64,000 nt of DNA from Tetranychus cinnabarinus (lineage: Eukaryota; Arthropoda; Arachnida; Trombidiformes; Tetranychidae): NCBI GenBank assembly GCA_022266195.1, contig WHVY01000005.1, positions 2,418,001-2,482,000 of the forward strand, given 5' to 3'. A model generated the notes under the pieces. That model worked only from the letters and a program-made list of their open reading frames with translations. It was not told the DNA's origin and made no database searches. This document shows positions 33,949 to 46,326 of the stretch, piece by piece; within the stretch, counting starts at the first letter, position 1; the number at the start of each line of letters is the position of its first letter. A program made the translations under genes and the position numbers.

Positions 33949-34170
33949 ATGATGCCCTCATTATGGAGTGTTTTGTGGTTCCTTGCATTACTGCTATTTG
34001 GTTATCCATGTGGATTTTTTTTCGCCTTATTCTACGTTCTCTTTCAACCTTTTGCTGTCTGTTGCTCATCCATGGCTCGTGTAACCACGTTTAACCTTAA
34101 ATTGATACAACTACCTTTGGTGTTCACTTTTAATCTAATCAACGATAAATCACCATTTACGTCCAACTAA
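33949..34170 (+). CDS. candidate small membrane protein, 73 residues, family not named
   Basis: A single uninterrupted frame starting at ATG 33949 after ATACA. Residues 3-37 form one long hydrophobic hairpin-like region (SLWSVLWFLALLLFGYPCG, then FFFALFYVLFQPF), followed by Cys-Cys and an amphipathic tail (LKLIQLPLVFTFNLIN). The composition is unlike the simple-sequence frames around it. The ordered pattern Trp-Tyr-Pro-Gly, then Gln-Pro-Phe and Cys-Cys, suggests a conserved small protein, with Cys-Cys as a possible acylation site. I cannot name the family. Alternatively it is chance coding in the leader of Shaker, whose proposed first exon starts 450 bases further on. Confidence 0.42.
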   Translation: MMPSLWSVLWFLALLLFGYPCGFFFALFYVLFQPFAVCCSSMARVTTFNLKLIQLPLVFTFNLINDKSPFTSN

Positions 34171-34625
34171 GCAAAGAGGAGCAAAAATACAACCTCAAGA
34201 GGTAAAAAGCAAAAAGAAGGAACCTTAAAAAAATTTGAAAGCCCAAAAAGTATATAAAGATAAATCAAAATAAAAAGGAGCAAAAAAAAGTTGTTTATCT
34301 TCGAAGAGGAAAAAAGTTTCATCTCGTTGGAGGTAAAAAAGATTAAGGAGTAAAATAAGGAATAAACAAGAAAGGTAATTGCAAGTGGAAAACATAATTT
34401 TACCTGTTTCAACAGAAGAAGAAAAAAAAGAAGAAAATTTTTGTGTACAAAAAAAATTAGATCAAATAGTAGGAAACAAAATAGCAATAGTAGTGAAGTG
34501 AAGGAGTAAGAATATTGTTGCCATTTGAATCTTGCAAAACTGGAAAAAATCATTGGAAAAGGCGAGTTTTTCAACCTTCCTCATGAGGAATCCAATGGAT
34601 TGAGTTTTTCAATGAAAGTCACGAT

Positions 34626-37600
34626 ATGTGGAAGCTTGCATCAGCTCTTTGGGAAGCAACTAGAAAAAGGTATTGATATTGTCTAATATTTCTTTATACG
34701 AAACTCTTTTTTTCTCATCTTTTGCTGTTCAATTCCTGATCCAAATTATCTGATAACTTTGCCTTGAATCACATTTTTTGACTAATCGATGGTTGTCTTG
34801 AGAAAAGCTTGAATAGCGAAAGAAAGATTCTTGTTTAAAATTTCATCTCAAGTCATGATGGTTAAGGAATGAGACAAATCTTGAATTTTCCATTTCGATA
34901 TTAAAAGTTGATTTTGAAAGCTGCATTAACATTGATTTTGCTATTTTCCTTTCGATATCCATTGGTGAAATGCATTAATGCATTATCAAGTTTATCTTAA
35001 ATATTGAGGAAACTTAAACTTTATTTAGCCTAAGTTCATTTGTTTACATGTTCAAGTGAAGAATTAGGTGTTGATCTTAATTCATGAAGTTTTACCAACA
35101 CATACAGAGAATATGAAGAAATGGAAAAATGTAAAGTAAAAACTAAATTTTGGTTCATCAACGTTAAGATAAACAATGAAAATTGCTATTAGAGTTGGAA
35201 AGTGCATTTGTGAGGATTGGAGGAGAAAAGGAAAAGAGAAAATATTTGGGAAAATTGAGCTTTTAACAGATCAATAGATCAATTGTCTTGAAATTGGCAT
35301 AAATTGTGAACAATTTAACCGAGAAAAGCAAAATTTTTCAGTGCCTAAGGTTCCATCATGAAACATATTTCCCACGCTAAAGGGTTTTCAAATGTTACAT
35401 AAAAAGGTTTGCTTAAAAATAGTCGAGTTAAAACTCGTCCCTTGAAACTGTCTTTCATTAAATTCAATCCTAAATCATGATCAACATTTGCTTGTCCAAC
35501 GATTAAATCCATTGTCAAGTTAATTGTTAAACTGAGTGTTACATTGGACGAGACTATTGATTACAAGAGACTCTTGCCTTTACTCAATTTTCCTGTGTTA
35601 TTACATGTTTGGATAGTTTGAATGGGTTTTGTCTTGTTACTCAACAAAACCAATTGAAGCGAATGCATGGTAATTTATACAATCTTGAGTTTAATTGATT
35701 CCCTGTATTTGACAGTTATAATTTACTGATTATAAGATAATTGAGTTACTTTGAAAGCCAATCAAATGACACTTTATATACAATAATAAAGACAAAGAAG
35801 AGAGGTGAAAGACAAAGTGGTTAATCAGTTCTAACCTATTGAGCTGTTAATCAAGTCTCGGTAACAATGGGAAAACAAGTTTACATAACTCAGTGCTTGA
35901 TAACCGCTAGTTATTGCGACTGATATTTTTGGTTATTAACACTAGTTATTGGAATGGGTTTGTTAACAAACCCATAGAGAGTTAAATGAAATAATTGAAT
36001 TCAATTTTTGGTTAAATCCAACAAATCTTATCAATAAAGAAGAGATAAAAATTTTTAGCCATAAATTGACCAATTGTGTCTTCAGCTTTTACTTTCATTA
36101 TGTAAGCTTTTTAAACAACTCTTGCTCGGTGATATGATAGTGAATACACTCGGGCTTCGCCCTCGTGCATCTAACCATCATATCACCTCGCAATCGTTGT
36201 TTAAATATACTTACACCATTCAACCTGCTATATTAACAAGTTTAATATTGACACAAAAGGCAAGGAACAGGGTTAATTTAAATGAATCGATGACAATAGA
36301 TTTACTTCAATTGTTCAACATTTCTTCTTCTTCTTGTTTCAGTCTACTTTTCTCGTTAAAATTGATTGTGTTACAGTAATATTTTCATGCAACATTTGAG
36401 AGAAGAAAAAGATTTTTTCAATTTCCATTTTTTTCCCCATTAATGTATATTGTATACTCGACAGACTTTTAAACAATCCTTATTCACCTTTGAACATTAA
36501 TGGGAAAATAAATTTCACCTGAAAAACTGTATAATGTAAAGTTCAAAGGTAAAAATATTTCCATCATGTCACAACAGTTGGGAATCGATTCAAAATCTGA
36601 TTGATTAGGCTTGAAACAAGAGACTCTTGGAGAAGCCAACTTTACATATTCACTGTTTTCATGAAACATCAAGATAAGTCTATGATGCATTGAATTTGAA
36701 ATTTGTTGAAACATTCAGTTAATTGTGATTCAATTGATTGATCTATTCATCTAATTTGTAACCCAAACTATGGAACCTAAAAAATCTCAAGTTTCAGTGT
36801 GAAAAAGTTAAAGATTGTAAACAGAAATGTCTGAAACTGAATGGAATATTTGAGATGGAAAATTTGGAAATAAAGAAATTGGTTTGAAATTGAAAATTTT
36901 ATTCAATGAAAAAAAGTAATTTATTCAGCATTTGGATTCATCGAGTTTTGGTTCTCATAGATTTACTTCATTAAAGAATAATTTTCTTTAAACTTGTTTG
37001 CTGGAAAATTTGATGAATTTTTGTCGTTGATCAATCAAAATGCAAACATGAGCAAATTAAAGTTGAAACATTGCATGAATTATAAATGAAATATGCATTC
37101 ATAATGATCAACTATTGAAACATGAATAAAGGTCTAAATAATAGATTAGATGTTGGAAAATGTAACTCAACTGACGAATCACATTATTTGCTTCATTTGA
37201 GTCTTTCTTTTTATCCTGCTTATTACTCGAATAATCTGTTAATCTCATTTTCATGGCCACTGAATTTGTCCATTTTTATCCAGATTATGAGATAATCTTT
37301 CACATCTTATGAGATTGTATTAATTATTTTTAGCCAATCTTGAAAGAGATGAAGTTTAAATTGAGATTTTGGCTGTTAATGAGTTGAAATGATAATTTGT
37401 TTCATCAGCCACTTCCAAAGAATTTGGAAAACTCTTCTTTCCGTTAATTCTTGTTGTTCTTCTTTTTCTCACCCAATTTTCTTGAAACATTTTTCTAGTT
37501 TCAAGTAACTTGGATCCACTTAAATGTTACTCCAATAGTCAAGTCAATAGTTTGAGTTGAATTGATGCAAACAACAGTGAAAAGGTGAACATCGTTTAAT

Positions 37601-40600
37601 GTGCAAAAAGGTAACGTTTGATGAATGTTTGATTAAAGCTTACGAACTTGCTTCCTCTTCTTTGCTCAAGAAAATTGATTTTCTCAAAATGTTAACATCC
37701 AAATCTTATTGGCAAGGTTGTTGTTTTCTGATCATATTGAAATAATGACGATGATTATGGTGATATATTGAAAATAAGGAGAGACTGGATAAGAGGATAA
37801 AAGAAGATTTTGATAGAGTAAAAGATTGACAGACTAGGAAAGGAAACATCATCCATCATAATGGTAGGTTTGATTCTTTGGGTGAAAAGATTGGAACAGA
37901 AATGCGAAAAAAAGTAAGATGGTGATGAGGGAAGATAAAAAGAGGAAGAAGAAACTCATTTTGCAAGTTGAGAAGTAAAAGGTACAAAGTTGATGGAGGA
38001 GAAAAGATGAGGATAAAATGTAGGAAAATGGAGAAAGGGAAAAAAGTAAGGTCAAGGTAAAAGAGAAAGTGGAAAAGGAATGATGAGAATGATGAGGAAA
38101 ATGATGATGAAGATGAAGATGGTAAAGATTGAAAACAGGTTGAATAATAAAAAAGGTTAAAGTGAAGAATCGTTAGTAAAATGCATTTTCTTGTTGCTCT
38201 TGTAATGAATGCATTATTTGATTTTGATTTTCATGTTTACTGAATCTCTTTTTTTCTCGTTCACTAAAAAGAAAACGATTTTCATTGAAATAATCTGATA
38301 ATAAGGTTCAAGATGGTGAATCAGTTGCGACTTTTTTTGTATTTGTTCAGACTTTGTTGGTTCCATTGATTTGATTTAATGACAAGTTTTCAAAATTTTC
38401 TGGTAAATGACGAGAAATTAACTGTACAATGTATTTGCTTATGGAAGTGGCAAAAAATTTGTTTCCAAAAAATCCATTGTTCCAATTTGTGATTTCAAGT
38501 TATTAGCTAGATTTTTGTGTGTTTTACCGTCATTTGTTGACACATTTTTACACCAATTAGCATCATCATTCATTTTGTTGAACATTTTTTCATGTTCCAT
38601 TGAAAGAAAATTTGCAAATTTTCCTTTTTTTCCTCTCTTATTGTCAACAGTTTAATGGAAACTTACATCGTTCCTGTGTAATCATAAATGTGACTTTTGT
38701 GACAAAGGTTTTTATCCATTAATATATACTATGTACAACAGTGGATTGAAATTGAATGGGAAAGGATGATGATGATGATGATGATGGGTGAGAATTGAAT
38801 GGAAAGAACAACAAGTAACAGACAAACAAGCAAAGAACCAGAAATCAGGGAGAAGATGATAAGCTGAATTGAATTGAGAATCATGCCAACAAATAAACTC
38901 ATTGATAGAGTTTCTTCAACTTCACTATTCCGTCAGTAACTAAAATTGAACAAATCTATTTTAGAAAAGTCTTTTTTTCTGAAAAGGTCTATTTTCATAT
39001 TTTTCATTCTCATACTCATTCTCTTTTCTTTCCTCTTCTCTTTTTTTCCTCGTCTTCATGTTGACTCATTTCTGTGATTCTTTTTATACATCATCTCAAC
39101 AATTTCTTCATTTTCATCCTTTACTCGACTTTTCAAATGTTCAACTTGCAACCTTTTTCAATCTTCTAGCCATTTCATTGAAAATTCAATTTCACTCAAA
39201 TTTGTTGACATTTTGTTTTCCTCTTCACTTTTCATTAACAATTGATATGCAATTGTTGTTGGATATCAACTTACAAGGTTTAATGTTGACTCTTGGGCAA
39301 ATGTTTCAAAAAATATGAACAAATTTTGCGAGTAAAAATAAAAACACAAAAAACTAGAGAAGAGGGAAAGATGATGATGTTATTGGTGGTGTTGGTGGTG
39401 GCGGTGGTGATGAGAAGGATAGGGATGAAGGTAAGGTGATACGAGGATGGAAACGATGGAAACGAGCATGCATCAGTGGAATGGGTGAGAAAGATGAGAC
39501 GAAAGAGGAAAGGATGGAGAAGACAGGGAAAGATGATGAAGAAGGAGAAACAAAGTACAAAAGTGTAAATAAAAAGAAGGGAAAGAAGGATGATTAGAGA
39601 TGATGAGAGAGAGGGAGAAATGAAGATGCTAATGTTAACTTGTTGTTGTTTTTATTAGCTTTGGTTGGTGTTTTTTTTATGAATATAAAGATTGTAAAGT
39701 TGATTTTTATTAAAGTTATGAGTTTTATCAAAGTGCTATGGTTTTTAGGTAAATATTAGATAATATAATAGCTACTGATGATCAACATGATTCATTAATT
39801 TCAGTCTCAACTTGTTTCTATTGTATTATTATTTCAATACTTGGAGTATTTTTGCTTTTAACTGTTTACCTTGTACCTGATTCATTAATAATTATTGTTC
39901 ATGTTATTGTTGTTGACATACACACACACAGTGATTAAACAATGTTGAGACATGAATCTATGTACTTAGTTGTATTCCCTTAACTAATGTGAGTCTGTTT
40001 ATCTGTTTATGACGAATGTTATTGAAAAAGTAAAATCAAAGTCGTGATAAATTGCATGATGCTGTTATCTGTTCCATGTTATTCTGTTATCCTCTTTACT
40101 TTCTTTCACCTGTAAACTTGTCTTTCGTCTTTCGTTTTCACTTGGTCTGTTGTCCATTAGTTGAAAGATTGTTGCCTGATTGGATTATTAATTGTTTTTT
40201 CTGTATTTGTTTCATTCTTTTTGTATTCAGATCTTTGTCAAAATCGGAACAAGACACGGAATCTCATTATCAAGATACAAGTTCAAATAACAACAATAAC
40301 AACAACGAGGAAACTCATCAGTCTTCATCGGCAGTCAAACAATCGACTACAACTGGACCAGTTTCCTCTTCAGTCTCTTCATCTCAACCTCATCCATCAC
40401 CAAAACATACTCAACACTCTTCTCGTCCTGCTCATGAATCATCACACTCACCAACACCTTGTTCATCTCCATCATCACCCTCACCTGCATCATCTCAATG
40501 TGACATATCTCTTGTATTGCCTTTTCGTTTTGAACCTCTGGACCATGATCATCATCTCTGTGAAAGGGTTGTCATCAATGTGAGCGGGCTTCGTTTTGAA

Positions 40601-43600
40601 ACTCAACTGCGAACTCTTCATAATTTTCCAGATACTCTTCTAGGTGATCCTAATCGCCGCATTAGGTAAGTAAAGTGTCTTCAACCAGTAATAATATAAA
40701 TGACAAAAAAAATGAATCTAAACAATTTGGAGCATTCAATCAATTTAGGTAATGGTATAACAGGACACATGTTGCTTTCAATTGACACCAAATTATCCTT
40801 TGATTCATCTTGACACCATTTGCGAGTCAAAGGTTACTTCAATTTTGCGCCTTCAGGGTAAACATTTTTCCACTTGAATCTTTTCTGCAGGAAAAGCCGG
40901 AATTGAAATCACATTATGACTTGCAACTTGAGTTTGTGATTTATGTAATTTGGCCGAGAGACTAAAATGGACAGATTAGTGTGCATTATGGATGAGATTG
41001 TGAGCTCAAAGACAATGAAGTAAATTGAAGAGGAAAGATGATAAAAGTAATAATAGAAGAGGAAAAAGGAGAGAAAATGTAATCTTGAAAGTAAAGCCAT
41101 CTATTTAGTATGTAATTTGGTTATTTGGATGAATAAATAGGACCAGAAAAACAATAACAGAAAATGTGCGAAAGAGAGAAAAAAAGGAAGAGAATAAACA
41201 GCGAAAAGTAAGACCTTGTACAAAATTCAAGTGTCTCACCTTCGAAAGATGTTGGAAGGTGAGGATTGAGGAAGAGGATGATGATGGTGGGGGGAAGCTG
41301 AGATGGAAAAGTCAGGAGCAAAGAAAAAGCAACCAGAACCAGGTTCGATAATAGAAAGCTCAAAGATATTTCTGTCTTATCATCTTTTTAAAATAATCTC
41401 AACATTAACTTGCCAACTTTTCCTTTTAACATCTAGCTCAGAATGTACATTACAATATACATATTCATAAATTGCATCGCTCTTTATGAATGATTCACGT
41501 TCACATATGTATATATAATTTTTCTTCTTCATCTTTCTCTCTGTCTTTTGCATCAACATTATAATGCATACCAAGACAAAACCATGATAATAATGATAAT
41601 GCTTTTATATTAAAGATTCATTTTTTTGATGATAATTCATGATTTGCTGAAGTAACAATTTGTCTTATTCTCCTTTTTTATCCTTTTGAATCCTTTTGAA
41701 TGGAAATACTGGTTACTCTGAATATTTACCAATTTACCCAGATTTTACGATCCAAATCGTAACGAATATTTCTTTGATCGAAGTCGAACCGTTTTTGATG
41801 CCATTTTGTATTTTTATCAAAGTGGAGGTCGCTTAAGGAGACCTGCTAATGTACCATTAGATGTTTTTGTTGAAGAGGTTCGTTTCTTTGAGCTTGGTGA
41901 TGCTGCTTTCAACAAATTCCGTGAAGATGAAGGTTATGTAAAGGAAGAAGAAAAACCATTGCCAATTAATGAGCTTCAACGTAAAGTTTGGCTTCTTTTT
42001 GAGTATCCAGAAAGCTCACAGGCAGCTCGAGTAGTGGCCATAACCTCGGTTGCCGTTATCTTAATTTCCATTGTGATCTTTTGCTTAGAAACTCTGCCCG
42101 AGTTTAAGCATTACAAAATATTCAAAACATCTAGCAATATAACCCGTGTAATTGAAGATGAAGTGCCCTCTGTCAATGAACCCTTTTTTATCATTGAAAC
42201 TCTTTGTATAATATGGTTTTCAGTAGAACTTTCAGTTCGTTTTCTTTCCTGTCCATCCAAAATTGCATTCATAAAGGTATGTTATTTTTCCTCTAAACCG
42301 TTGGCGAAAATTTTGCACAAGCAGAAACAATTTAGTGTTTTGTGGCATCATGTTTTAAATGACATTACTGACGACTCCTTTTCTCCTTTCTTTCAATTGT
42401 ACCAATAGGATATAATGAATTCAATTGATCTGATGGCAATCATACCATACTTTATAACACTAGCCACAGTTTTCGGTGATAAGGAGCAAGATCATCATAA
42501 ATTTGTCAGTGAAAAACAAAGCCAAGCAATGTCACTGGCTATACTTCGAGTGATTCGCTTAGTCCGAGTCTTCCGTATTTTTAAGCTTTCTCGACACTCC
42601 AAAGGATTACAAATATTGGGGATGACGCTGAGAGCTTCACTCCGAGAACTTGGACTTTTAATGTTCTTCCTTTTTATTGGAGTAATTCTTTTCTCCTCGG
42701 CAGTTTATTATGCTGAAGCCGATTCCGAGCGATCTTACTTTAAATCAATTCCCGATGCTTTCTGGTGGGCTGTAGTCACGATGACTACTGTAGGTTACGG
42801 TGACATGAGACCCATTGGAGTTTTGGGTAAAATTGTTGGTTCTCTTTGTGCAATTGCCGGTGTATTGACCATTGCTCTCCCAGTTCCAGTTATTGTTTCC
42901 AATTTTAACTATTTCTACCATCGAGAAACTGATCAAGAAGACCTCCAGTCGCATAATTTGGATCATGTTGGTAGTTGTCCATTTCTTCCGACCAATCTTG
43001 GAGACACTAGACTCCGTCATACCTCTTATAGTGATCTTAAATTGAACTATTATACCGACGAAAACGGTCAAAAGATTACAAGGCCTCCACGGAAACATGC
43101 CAAGGGATATAGTGGTTCTGGTAGTTTTAAAAATGTAACTATTTCTATCAGCCAAGATGGTCAATATGAGTCCATTGTGCAAGGCCGAAGAGAATCAGTT
43201 AGACCATGTGATAACACAATATTGGATGGATTAAGAAGTGAAGACGCTCGTGTAAAAATTGTTGAAGATACAAATGGTGTCACAAGCTCTAGACATCTAA
43301 GCCATTATCACAAATTACCTCGAGAAGATCGCAAACGCAGATCCGTCAAAGTCAAAGTCACAGATTCATATGGTGATTCTAGTGATACTTTGAAACCCTC
43401 AGTTAGTGATACTAGAGGTTTAAGAAGAGGTTCCATGCTATCAGGTTATGGGTCAGTAAGTGGTCCAGATGTTAGTGGTTTTGTGAGTAGATCATCATTC
43501 AAAGGTAATAGATCAGTTAAGCCAACATTGCCATTGTCTGTATTAAAACCAGTCCCACTTCCACATTCATCTTTAGCCGCACCAGGCTCTCGGTAAGCAG

Positions 43601-44103
43601 CAGTCAATTGTTTCAAGCTACATGTAAATCACACCAGTTTGCTGATCAGCTTCCATCATGAGAGGCTCTTTATTTTCAAACTTTCGAATAGAGGTCTATC
43701 AGAAATCAGAATAAGTTCATATCTATATGCCTGATTCAATGGGATTTTCACGACATCTTTACATGCACGAATGATTTAGCATCTCCTTGGATATCAACTG
43801 GGCAATTTAATGAGCCATTCTTGAGATTAAAGAGTTCCTTATGATCATGAAGCTATAAAAAGTCAAATAAAAATTTTTAAATGATAACTATAATTAATGT
43901 ATAAATTTTTTCTTTAAATCAGAACCTTACCAGGATCCTCAACAGCATCTACAACTTTCCATATGACCAGTGCAATTCCTCCAACAACCCGAGCTTCGCT
44001 CAGAGTGCGATCAAAAACCAAAGGACATTCAGTGACACGAACGACTTCCCTTGTAGAAAGTTCACATAATCCAAGTGACGCAGGTGGTTTTTTCAATATT
44101 TGA
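34626..44103 (+). CDS. Sh: Shaker-type voltage-gated potassium channel (Kv1), 5 coding exons
   Basis: Proposed exons are 34626-34669, 40231-40665, 41742-42276, 42409-43592 and 43923-44103, giving 792 residues. The middle three are certain. T1 tetramerisation domain: ERVVINVSGLRFETQLRTL to GDAAFNKF. S1: VVAITSVAVILISIVIF. S2-S3: FFIIETLCIIWFSVELSVRF and MNSIDLMAIIPYFI. S4: ILRVIRLVRVFRIFKLSRHS, with Arg every third position. Pore: WWAVVTMTTVGYGDM, with the K-selective TVGYGD. S6: VLTIALPVPVIVSNF, with PVP. The exon at 40231 starts after TTGTATTCAG with one base of a split codon; the tiny exon at 34626 (MWKLASALWEATRK) is the one upstream ATG exon I found in the right phase. The last exon is added because TCTCG/GTAAGC at 43592 is a good donor and 43923 restores a Ser/Thr-rich frame. 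The channel repolarises nerve and muscle membranes. First and last exons are inference. Confidence 0.88.
34670..40230 (+). other. long first intron of Shaker (proposed)
   Basis: About 5.5 kb without any supported gene, containing the 36110 hairpin, (GAT)n at 38767-38786, GGTGGT repeats at 39385-39410 and purine-rich or pyrimidine-rich tracts. Alternative Shaker first exons could lie here; none is convincing. Confidence 0.45.
36110..36205. repeat. 96-base imperfect palindrome with GGGCTTCGCCC tip (family copy 2)
   Basis: The ends pair perfectly (TTTAAACAAC with GTTGTTTAAA). Inside, GGTGATATGAT pairs with ATCATATCACC, and the tip is GGGCTTCGCCC. The arms are about 46 bases each with roughly three-quarters pairing overall. 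No target-site duplication is obvious. Shares CACTCGGGCTTC and CCCTCG with the hairpin at 24276-24331. Confidence 0.65.
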
Positions 44104-46229
44104 CAGCACACAAATAAACAAATCACGGGGCAATTACGAGTCAGGCGTTTCTGGCAACCATAATGGAGGCACTAAACCTAAACCTAAAATCAAAATAAAA
44201 ATAAAAATATTATAGTGTGTATGCATAAAAAAAGTGTTTTATAAACACTTACAAATCACTTAATGAAACAAAAAACACAAAGCATCAAAACAAAACGCCA
44301 TAATTCACCAACATATCATAAATGTAATTGTTCAATTTGTTTAATGTAAAACTAAAGCCAGAAAAATTTCAGGTTAACAAATTGTTTTTATCAATTTTGA
44401 ACATAAACCTTAATGAATATTCTTCTTGTCAATCTGTACAGTTTTTAAAGTCAATTAAAAAACTAGATACTGAAGCTAGCTGGTTGATTGGATAGTGGCT
44501 GGCTTAATGATATTATGGCAATGACTGTGATTTACGTGACGCTTTAGGAAGATAGAGATTTAAGGTCTAACAATACTCAGAATGATCAAATAATTAAATT
44601 ATTTCGACAAAAATTTGAATTTAATAAAATTAAATTGGAAAAATTGCTTGGCTGAGCTGAAGTTGAGTGACTCAGCTGATAAGCCAGTGCGCTAAGGCTG
44701 AGAACAAAAAAGTAACGACTCACCGACAGGTTCAATCTGCTAGCTTCGGGCGTCAAAGCTCGGAGTCTAAAAACAGGATCAGAACTTAAAAAACCCGAAA
44801 AGCAAACAGCGGTCTACAGCCGTTGTATGGCGACGTAAAGCTATAACATTTCTCTCAAGAGTTCTATGGACCAGACTCTTAAGCCTTGCAAGCATCATTT
44901 GATTGCGTTTATTTTTCTGCTTTTATAATCGTAATCAAGACAAACTCTTCGGATTGATATAATTGCCGATTATTGTATTAGAACCTCATTATTTCTGTAC
45001 AAGATTATAATTTTGGTTTAAAATTTACTCAGCTTCTGATCAATAGATCTTTACGAGTAATCGAGTTGAACCAAAAAGCTCAAGATTTTGTCACTTTTTG
45101 TTTAAAAGTTGAGTTATTGATTCTTTCAAACTATTATTTCGATTCCCAAAATAACAGGTGACTTGAAAGAGCGTTTAAAATGCACAATTTGAAACTCTAC
45201 TTAGAGATTGGTCAAGTGATCAATCGGTGGTGTCCGAAAAAAAAGACACACAATGATTCGAGCAACCTAATATTTAAGTTAAACATTTGTTAGATTGATA
45301 TTATTCACTCAAGGATAAACGCCGACTCAACCCAGGCAAAGCACCAGAAATATGAGTGCTAAAGAAAATGGATAGATTTTGAATTGAGAAATTTTTATGC
45401 TCGTATACGTACACAGATCTAAACCTTTATTCATGACTGCTATTTCTAGATTGTCACGCTTTTGCATAATTTCCTATTTAATTATAAATTCACTCGGTTC
45501 TCATGGAAGGGTTCAGCAAACCATTAAATACCACTGATTTGATTATAGTGTTCATGTTCTTGTTCCCTTACACATGAATCAAGTTCGTACAGAACACTTG
45601 TTCCTAATATTTACCTTATATCAGTAATAAGATACAGAGTGATGAAGTTTTAAACTGATTGATGAAACTCTTGAGTTCACAGGGCTTATGAATGCTAGTA
45701 AAACGAAACGTCACAGAATTTAATTGATTTTGAACATTAAACAGGAGATCTTGAGAAGATGACACTCAGTTTTTTACAGGAGTAAATGATTTTATGTAAA
45801 CAATAACTGACTCAATGTCTGAAGAGAATTGAGTGTTTGTCGGGAAATAGAACAACTATAATACAAAATTATTTCAATTAAATCAGCTGAATGTTAATTA
45901 TTCCGATAAAAGGCTTGATGAAAATTGAAAATTGATGTGTTTGAGCAATATCTCAATACGAGCCTTTTGATTCTTCAGGTTATAAGATGTGAAAAATTTT
46001 AAGGTGAAGCAAATCGTGAGGTAAAATTGAAATTAAAATTGAATTTATTCACAACAGGCAACAATACAGAAATTAACTCTTTTAAATCAAGAGTTGATCA
46101 GTTCATCAGATGGAGACTCTAGCTTTGATTGTGAGAAAAGTACGGCCTCCTTGTAACCAAAAGAAAAAGTTGATTACGAGATTTTGGTTTTCCCTCCCCT
46201 TCAGTAACCAGTTACTTGGTTACCAACTC
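44104..46229. other. intergenic between Shaker and the GCK-III kinase
   Basis: AT-rich. It holds the tRNA-like element at 44660-44745 and a GGTTAC-type repeat at 46155-46235, which overlaps the kinase 5' end. No gene seen. Confidence 0.45.
44660..44745 (+). repeat. possible tRNA-derived element
   Basis: An A-box-like TGACTCAGCTGATAAGCC (44668-44685) is followed by AGTGCGCTAAGGC, and 43 bases on by a B-box-like AGGTTCAATCTG (44728-44739). The order and spacing suit a tRNA-derived SINE head. The stems are poor, so it is not a working tRNA. The GC-richer composition stands out from the surroundings. Confidence 0.35.
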
Positions 46230-46235
46230 ATGACC
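46155..46235. repeat. GTAACCAGTTACTTGGTTACC repeat at the kinase 5' end
   Basis: Copies of GTAACC and GGTTAC in both orientations, ending 8 bases before the proposed kinase start codon. Related to the clusters at 11690-11830 and 24984-25205. Confidence 0.35.
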
Positions 46236-46326
46236 ATCTCTAATGGTAAGTATTTAACTTAAATTACCTTTAATTTTAATTAATTAATTGGGTATTTGAC
46301 CAATTTTTTCACCTTTTTCAGGCTAA
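46230..46326 (+). promoter_or_regulatory. upstream ORF overlapping the GCK-III start codon across intron 1
   Basis: ATG at 46230 reads M-T-I-S-N-G-stop when exon 1 is spliced to 46322 (GGC TAA). It overlaps the main ATG (46243) out of frame. If the transcript starts upstream of 46230, this could reduce translation of the kinase. Confidence 0.4.

Noticed and set aside
34167..34574. 135-residue minus-strand frame
   Set aside because: Antisense of A-rich sequence, giving Phe/Leu runs only.
34612..34669. Alternative Shaker start at ATG 34612 (MKVTICGSLHQLF)
   Set aside because: It ends in phase 1 and cannot join the exon at 40231 in frame; the ATG at 34626 can.
43914..44126. Minus-strand 70-residue frame at the end of Shaker
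   Set aside because: It is the antisense of the proposed last Shaker exon, whose plus-strand frame joins in phase with a good donor and acceptor.
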